Of a stretch of DNA of 64,000 nt, positions 13,400 through 24,753 are shown piece after piece (the first letter of the stretch is position 1; the number at the start of each line of letters is the position of its first letter). The stretch comes from Clusia tigrina (lineage: Eukaryota; Arthropoda; Insecta; Diptera; Clusiidae): assembly GCA_920105625.2 (NCBI GenBank), contig OV050030.1:29878516-29942515 (forward strand). The letters are read 5' to 3'. A program made the translations under genes and the position numbers. Under the pieces are notes generated by a model. That model made no database searches. It was not told the DNA's origin and worked only from the letters and a program-made list of their open reading frames with translations.

Positions 13400-15147
13400 T
13401 TAGTTATAGAATGAGAAAAATTTTAAAAATTGCAATGATAGAAACAAAACGTTATATACAAAGAACTTTTTTCGATTTGTAAATTGTAAGATCAAGATAC
13501 AATAGGAAACATTCTATAATAAAAACCAAATTGTACAGGACCAGATAGTTTTACGAAAATAATAGTACATCCGATTACAAATGTATAAAACCCCATCATT
13601 TTGAAAATATTGTATCTCTGACTTTTACAAATATAAAAGAAATTAACGAGCCAAAATTCTATACAAATATTTGTATACATCATTTTTTATAATGTTAACT
13701 TTAACTGAAGTTTTATTCATTTCGATAAAATCACAAAGTGGGAAAGTAAAGCAAAAATTTGTCACAAATAAGATTGAAAATGTAACAGTCTCCGTAACAA
13801 TAGATTTGGAAGTGATACAAAAAATTCAATGTTAAATAAAAATTTTGATTTCGCAAAAACGGGCACTAGCACTGACTTAATATTCTCTGTAATTTGAATA
13901 AAAAAACGACTCAGGAGTGTCTTTAGCCTAAGAGGAGAGAGGTATATTATTCATTTCATATGTTCGTTTCCTACCAAAAATTGCTTATCAAGTCACAACT
14001 GAATAAGGCGCATTTTATGCATTCTACATGCATTTCATATCCATAAGCATATATGTACCTGCGTGTCAGTATTGTATGTAATAATACAAATTTATGTATG
14101 AATATTTATATACACACATTTGCGTGATGTTAGAAGAGTGAGCAAATTAGAGTTCAGTCATAATACAAAATAATCGTTTAACCAAAGACAATATACAACG
14201 TAAATACTCTTTGGTTTAACTTCAGTCTTAAGATTCATTTCAATAAAGGAAGAACAAACTTTCAGAATATTGTTCTTTTCAAATATATTTCATGACCGAA
14301 GTCATAAATTTAATGATGACACTAGTTATGCTTCTAATAACCATATATGAAATGTAGTTTGAAATTTACAATACTTAAAATAATTTTCCTAAACAAACAA
14401 TTTTATGAATATTTAATTTTATCTGAACTATTTGTACATATACTTGTAGATTGCACAATGCTTCCCTCCCCAATTTTTGATTCGTAGAAGAATGATTGGC
14501 TGGGATTGGATGTCTGTCTAAAAATGTGTCTGAACTGGAATTGAAAACAAGTTTTTCCAAACAATTCTCTTCCTAAAAGCACTTAAAACTGCTTGTCTCC
14601 TATTTTAACTATTCTTCACAATAATCAGCAATCTAAACAAAGCATTGCGGTTACTTATCAATCGCCTGCCCTGCACAGATAGCATTCCCAATTTATATTT
14701 GCGAGTGGTGTTTTTGCATCGAAAGTATAGTGAGTAGTAATAAATGATGAACTAAAGTGCCCAAAACTTTCTTTTCCCCGTGGATCACGAGAAAAAATAT
14801 GTCCAAGGGACGGGATTGCTTGCTAAACTTAAATTGACAAGCATTTGAGTGTGTGATGCCCAAGTCTAATTTTCAATTTTATACAATATGAGAAACAGAG
14901 ATGTACTTGAAAGACAAATTGGGATGTACATACTGAAAAAATTCCAAAGTTTAAATTAAATTCGAAATGGTAAAGCAATGGACGCATAAATAATAATACA
15001 GCTATTCTGCAACTCTTAAGTAAGACTTTAAGAATGGAAGTAATTATCACCAGTTGGTACCGACAGTACATTCTTCTACCTAAAAGAAGAATGAACCATT
15101 TTTTAAATGTGAGATATTTTCTTCGAAGAATTATTTTATCTTTTTCT
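13400..15147. other. AT-rich intergenic stretch, nothing recognised
   Basis: No open frame with family features, no tandem repeats and no transposon ends were seen on either strand. Confidence 0.5.
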
Positions 15148-16142
15148 ACCCTATACTTTAAAAAAGTTAAAAAGGTTATACTAATTTTCTGATTTTGCTT
15201 GGTAGATATGGACCATGGTATACCAATATGATCAGAATCACTTTGATTTTTTCTGTCCGTCTGTCAGTACGTGGACACTTTTTTCCTACACCGCTAGAAC
15301 TATCTTAATTAAACGTTGAAAAAGTATAGTCTGCACAAAGATACAGAGCGATTGCTATTTGGACCGATTTGGACAAAGACCGCTTCTATCTCACTGTTTT
15401 CAACATTTTTAAAATGACTACGACGTCGGTCCAATTTATGGTATAGTGATGAACACTATGCAAAAAGTGTGCGGAATATATTAAATGTCATGCCCACTAT
15501 TAACAAATATTCATAACTTAAGGTCTATAACAGATTTTTGGACGAAATTTTACCAGAAGGAACATGTGGACATTATAAAAGTAACTACGAGAAATTAAGC
15601 TGATCAGAGAAAGGACTCACCCACTTTTCTTATAAGGAACTATCGGGCCTAATTGTGCTCGTATTGATGCTATCGGAATAAAATTGGCAGAAATGTACAT
15701 GGGATCCATAATAGTGTGTATGCAAAATATGGGTATCATAATACTACTGCCACGCCCTCAAATAACTAAAAATCATTACTAGGTTCATATTAAGTATTTA
15801 TCAACGAAATTTCACAGAAAGGTTGCAAGTACTAACATTAAATAGCACACAAAAAATTAGCGAATTATTTTTACAGCCACGCCGACTATTGATATATTTT
15901 TATAACTTACGAACTGTACGATATTTTTGGGCGAAATTTTATATTTGTACGTATATTGACCCTACAAATGGGGTCGATCAGATAAAGGCCAAACGTTCCA
16001 CTATTATAAACAACTCAAATATGCTACTAATTATGATTTATGAAGAAAACATCTCCATTGTTGAACTCACACGCACAAGGAAAGGTAAAGGGTATTTCGA
16101 AGTCGGTCTAACCATACTTCAGATTTCTTTACTCGTTCTTAC
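15148..16142 (+). repeat. Dispersed non-coding repeat D, copy 1
   Basis: About 1 kb similar to 36,005-37,415 and 48,728-50,023. Shared landmarks are a start like TACCCTATACTTT, then TATGATCAGAATCACTTTGA, a TCCGTCTGTC motif, ACACCGCTAGAACTATCTTA, and an end AGTCGGTCTAACC...CTTCAGA...TTACTCGTT. No long open frame is conserved between copies. Class unknown; it behaves like a non-coding transposable element. Confidence 0.8.
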
Positions 16143-17195
16143 TATAGCTCAATACTTGGGAAGTGAATTTACAAAATCTCCTTAAAGCATGGGCTGTTCT
16201 AGTTCCAATTACTTCCGAATAGAGCACACAGACACAGAACAATACAACAAATGATCCACTGTAGTTGTAAATTTCTAAAGAATAATTTTTTGAACGATTC
16301 GAATTTTTCAAAGATTGGGGTGGAGTCGCCTGATGTGTGATGTAATATCTTCACTAAATAACAAAATATAATTACAAATCAACGGCAATTATTGTTATAA
16401 TTTAATAATTTCAACTACTTCACATGACTCAATGAAAATGCCAACCAAACGAGACTCATATGTTATTTTACATGCATTTTTATTAGACTGCTCTGACTTC
16501 ATTAAGTTGTTCTGCCACTGCGTCTTAGCTAAGAAAGAAAGCAAAGATTTAGATTTGGATATGGAATTTGGTACATGATATAATTTCGGATTTTTTTTGG
16601 CAATAATTGTTAATAATTAAAAATGTTTGAAATTTTGGTTTAGTTTGTAAAAGTAACTTAAACCGAACGCATAATTTTTCCCCATATATTGTTACAAATA
16701 TCTCAATTCAGTTAATAATTGAAACACTTTTCGAATTGGTGATCATCAGCGAGAGAAGGTCTTTGAGAAATGAATTCAGAGTACTCGAGAGATGGTATTG
16801 AAATGTGGGGTACAACTTCTGATAAGGATTCTTAAGTGTGTAAGCGGAACGATACACAACCTTATTAAAAATGTTGTATCGGGATATACAACAGCCTTCG
16901 TTTTATCAAATTTGGGAGATATCGATACTAGCTGGAAAATGTGTCAATTACGAAATAGAAAAATTATGTTTTATAATTCGTTTGATTGTAATTCTATTGT
17001 AATAAAAATTGTATAGTTTTATTATAGCGAAAATATAATAGATGTGTAACTAAAATCGAACATTATTTTATTATACGCATTGTGAGCTCTTCAAAAGAGT
17101 AGAATTAATCATTGATTTGCACAGTTGAGTTCTCAAGGGGTTTAGGTGACAAAAACAAGTCTCTCTGAGGGTTGGTTGCTATCCAAATCCCGTAC
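16143..17195. other. Intergenic stretch, nothing recognised
   Basis: AT-rich sequence without recognisable coding or repeat structure. Confidence 0.45.
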
Positions 17196-18290
17196 CAAAG
17201 AACATACAAGAATATTATTATTATTATTATTATTATTATTAGCTTAAATACTAAAGAAATAAACTAATAAGAAAAAAAAAAAAAAAAAAAAACATACAAG
17301 AATAGACAGTTGATATAAATGGATTTGTGCGAGTTCTGCTACTGAGAGGAGGTTTTAAAATTGATGTAAGTAGTGGTAAAAATACAGTGCACCCCCCTTT
17401 AAATCTAACTATCGTCATAAAATTAGAACATAAAATTTTTTTGATAATTTCTTATTGTCAATGAACCCTCAAGATCCACAAATCGAAATATTCCAGTGCG
17501 TTTAAGTAAAAAAATTAATTCGCCAAAATAAAAAATTGTTTTCGTCATTATTAAAGAAAGAACAACTACCTCTGTTTAATTAAGGGCATAAATACGTTAA
17601 CTTAATTCGTTTAGCTGCATTTTTGTCCTATTTTGTAGATTTTTCTGAGAATATTGAAACTGTTGTTATTTGTGAGAATACTGTAAAAATGTTGAATTCG
17701 CTTTTGACCGGCAATTTCTTAATTTTTGTCTCTTTCTGTTCCAAATTCTAATATTTTTACTGTCCCCTGTGCACTTTCATTCGTTCATGGCCATGCATAT
17801 TTAAACACGATTGGGGTACACTGGGGCAGTTGGACCCCATTTTAATATAAATGAATTTTCATTAATTATTTTAGTTATTAGTAGTATAATATTATGGGAA
17901 AAAACCAAATAATTATTATTCTACATCTTATGATTACTATTGTGCGTTTACAGAGAACAGAAGTGTAAATGGAAAGCAATTGGATCGGATTTTGCATTAA
18001 GAATAGTTATAATTTATGAAAAGAACTTGTTAACATTTAAGTTTTATATTCCAAATTAAATAACACAATTTTTTTTGATTTATTATAACCTTTTCTTTTT
18101 AGAAGTTTCGCAGTTCTTTTTAAAATACAAATGAAGTGACCCCCTAAAAGTTTAATTTAAACGTAGCCCTAGTTTCTTCTGATTTTTTTCTCCGAATAAT
18201 CGCTATTTTCGACAAAATCCCAGCAGTGAAGCCAACTACTTAAAATACTAGTAACACTTTTATATGTAAAATTCATATATTTGTATGTAC
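17196..18290 (+). repeat. Dispersed repeat C, copy 1
   Basis: Closely matches 26,832-27,873, from CAAAGAACATACAAGAAT to ATATATTTGTATGTAC. The only large difference is a 77-bp poly-A-tailed insert in this copy. It is non-coding. It is followed here by repeat A and a THAP fragment, then repeat B, whereas in the other copy repeat B follows directly apart from an inserted mariner. Confidence 0.88.
17214..17290 (+). mobile_element. Tiny poly-A-tailed retroposed insert (77 bp)
   Basis: It begins with an ATT trinucleotide run and ends in about 19 A residues. It is flanked by a 13-bp direct repeat AACATACAAGAAT (17,201-17,213 and 17,291-17,303). The homologous repeat C at 26.8 kb has the empty site with a single copy of that word. 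These are the marks of LINE-mediated retroposition, probably of an extremely 5'-truncated transcript. Confidence 0.88.
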
Positions 18291-18812
18291 ATAATATAAT
18301 AGTGTGTACTCGACATGTAAAATATTTTTTGTGCATAAATGAGGGGTATATTAATTCAGCATGTTAATTCATGGTGCCGCATTTCCACTCTTCTTAGCGG
18401 ACACTTTGCGTATATTTTAAAGCACGCGTTAACTTGAAGACTTATCTCTAAATTGAGGAATTACAAAAAGTGATTGAAATTATAAAAAGAACTGTTTTTC
18501 TTCGAATTCCAACGTTTCTGTTTTTATTAAATTGACAAGAAAGGAAAAATTTAGTTTACAAGGCAATGAAGTGCCGCATAAGCCAGTAACTGGTTAACTT
18601 ATAGATAAGTTTTGAACTAGTAAATTAACCACTTGATTTTTTACTATTAAATTTAGTCGTATTTTTTGAAGACTGCCTATAATTTTCACTGCAGGGATAT
18701 GAGATATTTTTACAACAAACACAATAAATTCACTTACACTATACGTGTGACCAAAAAAAATGGTCGAAACGGTAAATAAAAATGATGGGAATTGAATGTC
18801 TTTTCTTTGTCT
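18291..18812 (+). repeat. Dispersed repeat A, copy 2
   Basis: Matches 7,726-8,245 with few differences over about 520 bp. It lies between repeat C and the THAP fragment, so it looks like an internal part of a larger element. Confidence 0.88.
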
Positions 18813-18985
18813 TCTTTGGTCATAATATGTGTCAAATCTGCTCTCTTAGCGAATGTTGTATACGACAGAAACTAAAAAAGGGAAATAGTAAATTATTGTG
18901 ATTGGAAACAAGTAAATTATTTCGTCCGCTTCCAAAGTGTAGTGAAATCACTTAAAAATATATATAAACAATAATAAATAGAAAA

Positions 18986-19301
18986 ATGGTGCATTATCGT
19001 TGTGTTATTTGCAATAATACATGGAGAAAGGAAAAAGTTAGATTTTTTAGCGTTCCTAAAGACGCAATCATTAGAGATCATTTTTATGGAGTTCAACGGA
19101 AATAAAATTGTGCACTGCAAGAATTTCCGTGAAAAGTTAATAGAATTAAGCAATAAAGTTAATTTACCAAATGCGGTAAAACAATTTTTTTTAAAATGTC
19201 GAATGTATTTTAGAATTAAATTTTTAAATAAAAAATTAGCAACTCAAAAAAAGAAAAACAGAGTAATAGGCAATAGTAAATTATTAAAAATATTATTTTA
19301 A
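18986..19301 (+). pseudogene. THAP-domain fragment, P-transposase-like
   Basis: ATG at 18,986 opens 39 codons (stop 19,103-19,105) starting MVHYRCVICNNTWRKEK, followed by VRFFSVPKD. The C-x2-C spacing and the FSVPKD element match the start of a THAP zinc-finger, the DNA-binding domain of P-element transposase and THAP proteins. A second open stretch in another frame (to 19,301; HCKNFREKLIELSNKVNLP) is Lys-rich and helical and may be the decayed continuation. The rest of a transposase is absent. Its place between repeats A and B suggests it belongs to a transposon remnant. Confidence 0.6.
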
Positions 19302-19363
19302 GTTGTATTAGTTGTTATATGTGTGTATGTATAATTTTGTTTTTAAATAATAATAAATTTAAA

Positions 19364-19545
19364 AAACCAAAAAAAAGGGCATTTGATTTTTTACTTAATA
19401 CGAAAAAAAATGCAAAGCTCGAAAATGGCGGCCAAAATTTACAAAAGAAGCAACATTGTATATTCATTTTATATGACTGAGAGAAAATGACATTTGGAGA
19501 GCGGTCTTCTATCAATAATACCTGCTAAATGTATTTTGACATAAA
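19364..19545 (+). repeat. Dispersed repeat B, copy 1
   Basis: Matches 33,787-33,973 (shared words: GAGAGCGGTCTTCTAT, ACAAAAGAAGCAA, TAATACCTG). Both copies end at GTATTTTG. It appears to be the right-hand part of the composite C-A-THAP-B repeat. Confidence 0.82.
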
Positions 19546-19597
19546 CACATTTTTCAAATTATACATTGTAGAGAGACATACATACATGAAATTGAAG

Positions 19598-21084
19598 CAG
19601 TGATGCCAGAAGTAGGGAAAATTCCCTACAAGTAGGTTTTTTTGACTTAAAAACATGAGCGTAGGGAAATAGGGACAGATTTTTCATATTCGACCAAAAG
19701 TAGGGATTTTTTTTTTAATTTTAAAAATAATTTTCCTTTCTAAATCCTTCGGAAACTGTTTATCGTTTTTCTCGAAAAAATGTTTTTGTCGAATTGAACA
19801 AAACAATATTTCTATGACGAGTTGGCAATATCAGGCGTTTTTTTATTAAATTTTTAACGTTTATTGTTTCACTATAGTTAGCATTACTTAACCAGTCATA
19901 TTGGCAATATCAGGTGTTTGTTTTGTTTCTTTTTTGTAAAAAACTGAATTCTTTGTAAAGAAAAATTGTTTTATGTGGATTGTGAATTGAAATTATAAGG
20001 TAAGCAATATTTTGGCATAATTTAAATGCTCTGAAGTCGGACTAGTGAAGTTTTATCTTTAAACAGAAAATGTCTTCAAGTGAATCTTCACATGGCCGCA
20101 GAAGCCCCCCAAAAAAATATAGGAAACAAAAGTTTCGCCCTATATGGCTTGACGAAAGCGAGTTTAAAGGATGGCTGGAAGTAATACCAAAAGACATATA
20201 CAAATGCAGGTGCTCCGCATGTGGAAAAATTTTGAACTGTGGGAAGTCGGAGCTTTTCAAGCATAGCTTAAGCAAAATACACAAGAAAAATGTGGTCTCA
20301 CTCAAAAATGCACAAAAGATTGACATGTTTACCAACAAACAAAATAAGGCGGAGGACCCAGTTAAAAATTTTGAAATGCGAATCAGTATGTTTTTTGCAG
20401 AGCACAATGTGGCATTCCAAGTTGTTGATCACCTTATACCCCTGTTAAAAGAAATTGTACCGGATTCGGAAATTTTAAAAAAGTGCAAATTGGGAAGAAC
20501 TAAATGTACAAAAATTATACAAAGCATATTAGCCGAAGAGGAAAAATCCAAATTGATTTCAAAATTAAGAAAGTATAATTTTTCTGCTTTAGTTACGCTT
20601 TAGAACGAATATTTTCGGTAGTTACCGATGTTCGTACCAAAAAAAGGAACAAATTGAGCCACGATAATTTAAATTCCATATGTATAATAAGATCCTTCTT
20701 GCAAAACGAAGAAATTGATTGCAAAGATTTTAAGTGCAATCAAAATCATTTTGAAAAGTTTAATTCAAATGTTCTTTATACTTAAACTTTTTTTTTTGTT
20801 GGTTTTTTTTTTATAGAATAATCTATAATTTAAATGAATTGTTATTTTTGTTTTAGTTATTTTAAATGACTGATTTTTTATCCTTAAAGACTGTAATTTG
20901 TGTTGCTTTAATACTAATAAATATACAAACTTTAACTTTAAATGTTATAAACTATAATTAATTTAAAAAACTATATTCATATTTGTAGGGAAAATTGTAG
21001 GGAAAATTTTTTAGCCATGTAGGGAGAAAAGGGATTTTTTTTTGCTTGCGTAGGTTTTTTTGAAAATATCATCTGGCATCACTG
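19598..21084 (+). mobile_element. hAT element, internally deleted, with exact 8-bp target duplications
   Basis: A 1487-bp element with ends CAGTGATGCCAGA and TCTGGCATCACTG, flanked on both sides by AATTGAAG (19,590-19,597 and 21,085-21,092). CAGTG termini and 8-bp duplications are standard for hAT. It carries the first and last parts of a hAT transposase gene joined by a deletion, so it is a non-autonomous derivative. The perfect target duplication suggests a fairly recent insertion. Confidence 0.93.
20070..20785 (+). pseudogene. hAT transposase, N- and C-terminal parts fused by deletion
   Basis: The N-terminal 177 codons (20,070-20,603) contain a Cys/His zinc finger (CRCSACGK ... FKHSLSKIHK) of the kind found at the start of hAT-like transposases, preceded by FRPIWLDESEFKGWL. 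A helical segment follows (FFAEHNVAFQVVDHLIPLL). The reading then meets a stop, but a shifted frame continues ALERIFSVVTDVRTKKRNKL ... LNSICIIRSFL to a stop at 20,783-20,785. This is the hAT C-terminal dimerisation region. The whole catalytic core is missing at the junction near 20,596, so the product, if made, could bind DNA but not transpose. Confidence 0.85.
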
Positions 21085-21092
21085 AATTGAAG

Positions 21093-22921
21093 TGGCAGTT
21101 TTGTTGCTACGTATATTTTTTTTCTTGTTTCGACATCTATTGTTTAACTAAAAAGTATTGTAAATAATAATTTTAATTTAATTTGCAAAGCGGTTGTTTT
21201 TCAGTTCTGTAGAAAATTCAAAATTTTATAAAACCTTCCATTCCGTTAGGCCACAAACCTACCTGAACACGTTCTTAATACTACCATATTTATTGTTATA
21301 GTTGTGTTTGCCAATTTTTGTTTGGACAGCACTTTTTGACATTTGAAATATTTTTTTTCATTCCAATGCTAGTACATTCCTATATTTCTATACTATGTAT
21401 CTGTCTGGATACTGAGGCCAGTATATGAGGCTTACGGTAGAAATACCAATACAAGCAATTACATTAGCAAATGTACGCAAGAGCTGACTTATGAAAATGA
21501 ACCAATCGATTTAATACTTAAATCTTGAAATTCACTGATGTCATCACAAATGAGCCTATGATGAATGATATGATGCCGGTATTTTTCTCAGAGGTTATCA
21601 CACTTCATTGTTCTGTATGGGGAAAAAAGTAGGAATTTGGACACTGACCGTGTCCGTAATCTAGTTGTAAGCATACAAGTATCACAATCAAGGAGTCGTT
21701 TACTAGAATCCCTCCCAGAGCATGGTTTTGAAATTCTTCTTTCAAAAGATATTTCTCTTTGAGTTTCCGTACTTCGCTTTCTTTCTAGTACTCGTTCTAC
21801 AACATCCTTTCAGACATTATTAATTGTTGTTCATGGTATTATAATATTTAATAATTTAAACACTAAATACAGAATGCATTTTAGTTGGAAAATGATTTTA
21901 AAACTTGTATAACATGAAAATAAAGCTTCGAAAATATTATTGATTTGACGCTTAATTCCAATGAATCCAACACGCTTCATTTCAGTTACTCTTAGTTTTC
22001 AATTGTGCATGTATATTTTTGTGAACTATTTTGTTTATGGCGGCATAGTAAGTTGTTTTTAGCCTCATCTTCCACACAGTTTCTTCTAATTATGTATGCT
22101 GTTATGAAAATATTTTCCATACGAGTTTGTATCTCCACAATAATTTTTAGATGGAGAATTATTGAACAACTTGCTAGATCTCATAGCATTATACGACAAG
22201 CTACAATGCTATGATACATAATTTTTCCCGAAAACTGTATTTATGTAAATCCACTAACGCAGCAACCATCATCCTGCCAATGGTGAACTCCTTCGGCTAA
22301 GTCTGTTTATATAATGCTCAACGCCATAAAACTACTTTTTCTCATTATTGCTCTTACCTATTTTATTACATTATTTTACAATCGTGTGATCATGGGCAAG
22401 GCCTTTTTTACTATCACATATTTATTCAGATCCTTTCAGATATTATTAATTATTGTTTAAGGCATTGTAATAACAATTATTGTGACACTACATAAACAAT
22501 GCATTATATTTGGAATATGTTTCAAATTTAGATATTATTAAAAAAATCAGTAAAAATGGTTTGATTATTATGTTAATGTATCTAGAAGAAAAAAGAAATT
22601 CCATGAATTGTGTAATCGATCAAATAGTCCAATGGCACACAATTTGGGACTACTGGGAAGTTCATAGTGGCACACCCTAAATATGTTGTGGCAAACGCCT
22701 GCTCAAATCAATTCTCTAATAACACCGAACGAATTTATTTCAGGATTTTATTTATCAAACTTGGAAATGCCAGAGTAGCTATTTCTTCTACATTGACAGT
22801 GAATTGAATTACAACAAATCTACCAGCATCAGGAGTTCGATGTAATTATCAATTTTATCTAAATTATATCCGTTGAAAAAATAGTAACGTTATCCTTTAG
22901 CCGTCATGTAGTAATATTGAA
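21093..22921. other. Intergenic stretch, nothing recognised
   Basis: AT-rich; no recognisable gene or repeat on either strand. Confidence 0.45.
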
Positions 22922-23630
22922 CAGAGAATACAGAGTTAAGAAACTTAAACGTCAAACAGCAAAGCAGCGAAATAAAGCAGACGAACATTTAATAGTTTCT
23001 TCCGTTCGGCGAGATTTGCTCCAGCCAAAGCTATAATAATAATTACTTTTTCTCTCTGTCTCACTTGATCCCGTGTTGGTAGCAATAAGAAACCAGAGAA
23101 CACAGAGTAAATAAACTGAAATGTCACTCGGCAAAGCAGCGAAATAAAACAGAGGGACATTGCAGATGAATCCACTCAGAATCGTAGTGAATCCACTCAG
23201 AATCGTGGGGCATCCACTCAAAATCGTCGTGTGTCCGCTACGGACGATGGCAGCGAAACAGACTTTCTTTTTCTGTGTTCTCTGATATTGAGTCATATTT
23301 GACTGATCGAAATTAGTTTCTTCCGTTCGGCGAGATTGGCTCCAGCCAAAGCTATCATAATCATTATTTTTTCTCTCTTGTTCCCGTGCTGGTAGATATA
23401 AGAAACCAGAGAACACAGAGAAAAGAAACTTAAACGTCATACGGCAAAGCAGCGAAATAAAGCAGACGGATGTTGTACAAGAATCCACTGAAAATCGTGT
23501 TGAATCCACTCAGAATCGTGGTGAATCCACTCAAAATCGTGTTGTGCCCGCTACGGACGCTGGCAGCAAAAAAGAGCTTCTTTTCTCTGTGTTCTCTGAA
23601 AAAGACTTTCCTTTCTCTGTGTTCTCTGTA
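22922..23630 (+). repeat. Clustered MITE E copies in a ~313-bp tandem arrangement
   Basis: Three copies of a short element with inverted ends (AGAGAACACAGAG ... CTCTGTGTTCTCT) lie at about 22,923, 23,095-23,284 and 23,407-23,598. They are separated by two copies of a spacer (TTTCTTCCGTTCGGCGAGAT ...), which gives a repeat period near 313 bp. Each copy has an inner minisatellite of about 20 bp (AATCCACTCAGAATCGTGGTG type). Single copies occur at 37,676-37,823 and, inverted, at 53,893-54,087. The array ends about 95 bp before the TATA box of the next gene. Confidence 0.85.
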
Positions 23631-23725
23631 AGAAACTGCTTACTCAATTTCTACGAACACAGCCAAAGAAAGAAATGAAGGCAAATGAAGAGAGAGTGCT
23701 CTCAGAATTAAATGGAGTATTTTTT

Positions 23726-23760
23726 TATAAAAGGCCTGTACGCAAAACTTTTTTATCAGT
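23726..23760 (+). promoter_or_regulatory. Core promoter: TATA box plus TCAGT initiator
   Basis: TATAAAA at 23,726-23,732 and TCAGT at 23,756-23,760 are spaced so that the initiator A (23,758) lies 32 bp from the first T of the TATA box, the usual arthropod arrangement. The implied 5' UTR is 47 nt and leads to the ATG at 23,805. Confidence 0.75.
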
Positions 23761-23804
23761 TCTTTTTGCTTGTCTTAAAAAACAGTAAATACAAATTTTT
23801 CAAA

Positions 23805-24753
23805 ATGAAATTCATCGTTGCAATCGCTTGTATCGCGTTAATCGCCTTAGAAGTAGCTGCATTTAACCCACCTGAATCAGACTCAGAAATAGGATCAGAT
23901 TTTGGATCAGGATCAGGATCAGCACCAGAATCAGGATCAGAATCAGGAGCAGAAGGAGGAGCAGAATCAGGAGCAGAAGGAGAATCAGAATCAGAATCAG
24001 CATCAAGACCAGAATCAGGATCAGAATCGGAATCAGAATCAGGATCAGAATCAGGATCAGAATCAGGATCAGAATCAGGATCAGAATCAGGATCAGATTC
24101 TGAATCAGGATCAGAATCAGGATCAGAATCAGGATCAGATTCTGAATCAGGATCAGATTCTGAATCAGGATCAGAATCAGGATCAAAATCAGGATCAAAA
24201 TCAGGATCAGAATCAGGATCAGAATCAGGATCAAAATCAGGATCAGAATCTGGATCAAAATCAGGATCAGAATCTGGATCAAAATCAAGATCAAAATTAG
24301 GATCAGAATCAGAATCAGAGTTGGCCCGCGCAATAGTAAGTTGGATCTCGCGAAGAAGGATCGAAAATATTTTTTAACTCTCGTTTTAATTGTAATTTTC
24401 ATCATTGAATTTCCATCTTTCTGTTATAGGCTAAAGCTGAAGAGATTTTAAAGGAAATGGACGCTCTTCCGGAAAACTTTAGTACAAAGGAGCAGCATTT
24501 GCGTTTCCACGAGTTATTTAAACAATTTTTAAACCTGTAGCCTCAGAAGAGATGGAGTGCATTGCAAAATGTATCTTAAACGGAATGGATATATACAACG
24601 CAGGCATAATAAATAACGGTACTGATTATATTCGAATACTATGGAGCGGAAGATGTAGCAGAGACAATTACATTCTGTTCAAGATTGATTGATGAAAATA
24701 ATAATGAATGTGAAAATGCAGATCAATTGTTTCAGTGTTTTTTTGATAAATAA
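23805..24753 (+). pseudogene. Secreted Ser/Gly/Glu-repeat protein with OBP-like C-terminus, frameshifted
   Basis: The start at 23,805 is chosen because it follows the promoter and opens a clear signal peptide ([19 protein letters not shown]). Residues from about 26 on are SGSE-type repeats, coded by GGATCA/GAATCA units, to residue 177. Exon 1 ends at 24,335 (GTAAGT) and a 94-bp intron runs to 24,429. Exon 2 reads AKAEEILKEMDALPENFST. After a shift near 24,525 it reads VASEEMECIAKCILNGMDIYN, and after another shift near 24,635 EYYGAEDVAETITFCSRL, ending with ECENADQLFQCFFDK (stop 24,751-24,753). C-x3-C and C-x8-C spacings match C2-C3 and C5-C6 of odorant-binding proteins, soluble carriers of small hydrophobic ligands. 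C1 is not seen. Without correction the protein stops after 213 aa. It is a pseudogene, a sequencing-error case, or a gene that now encodes only the repeat protein. Confidence 0.68.

Noticed and set aside
22922..23630. CRISPR-like array because of repeated ~20-bp units.
   Set aside because: Eukaryotic context, imperfect units without unique spacers, and inverted MITE ends explain the structure.
23863..24405. Open frames opposite and beside the Ser/Gly/Glu repeat (Leu/Ile-rich and Asp/Gln-rich).
   Set aside because: They are other-frame readings of the GGATCA/GAATCA hexamer repeat. The frame with the promoter, signal peptide and splice site is preferred.
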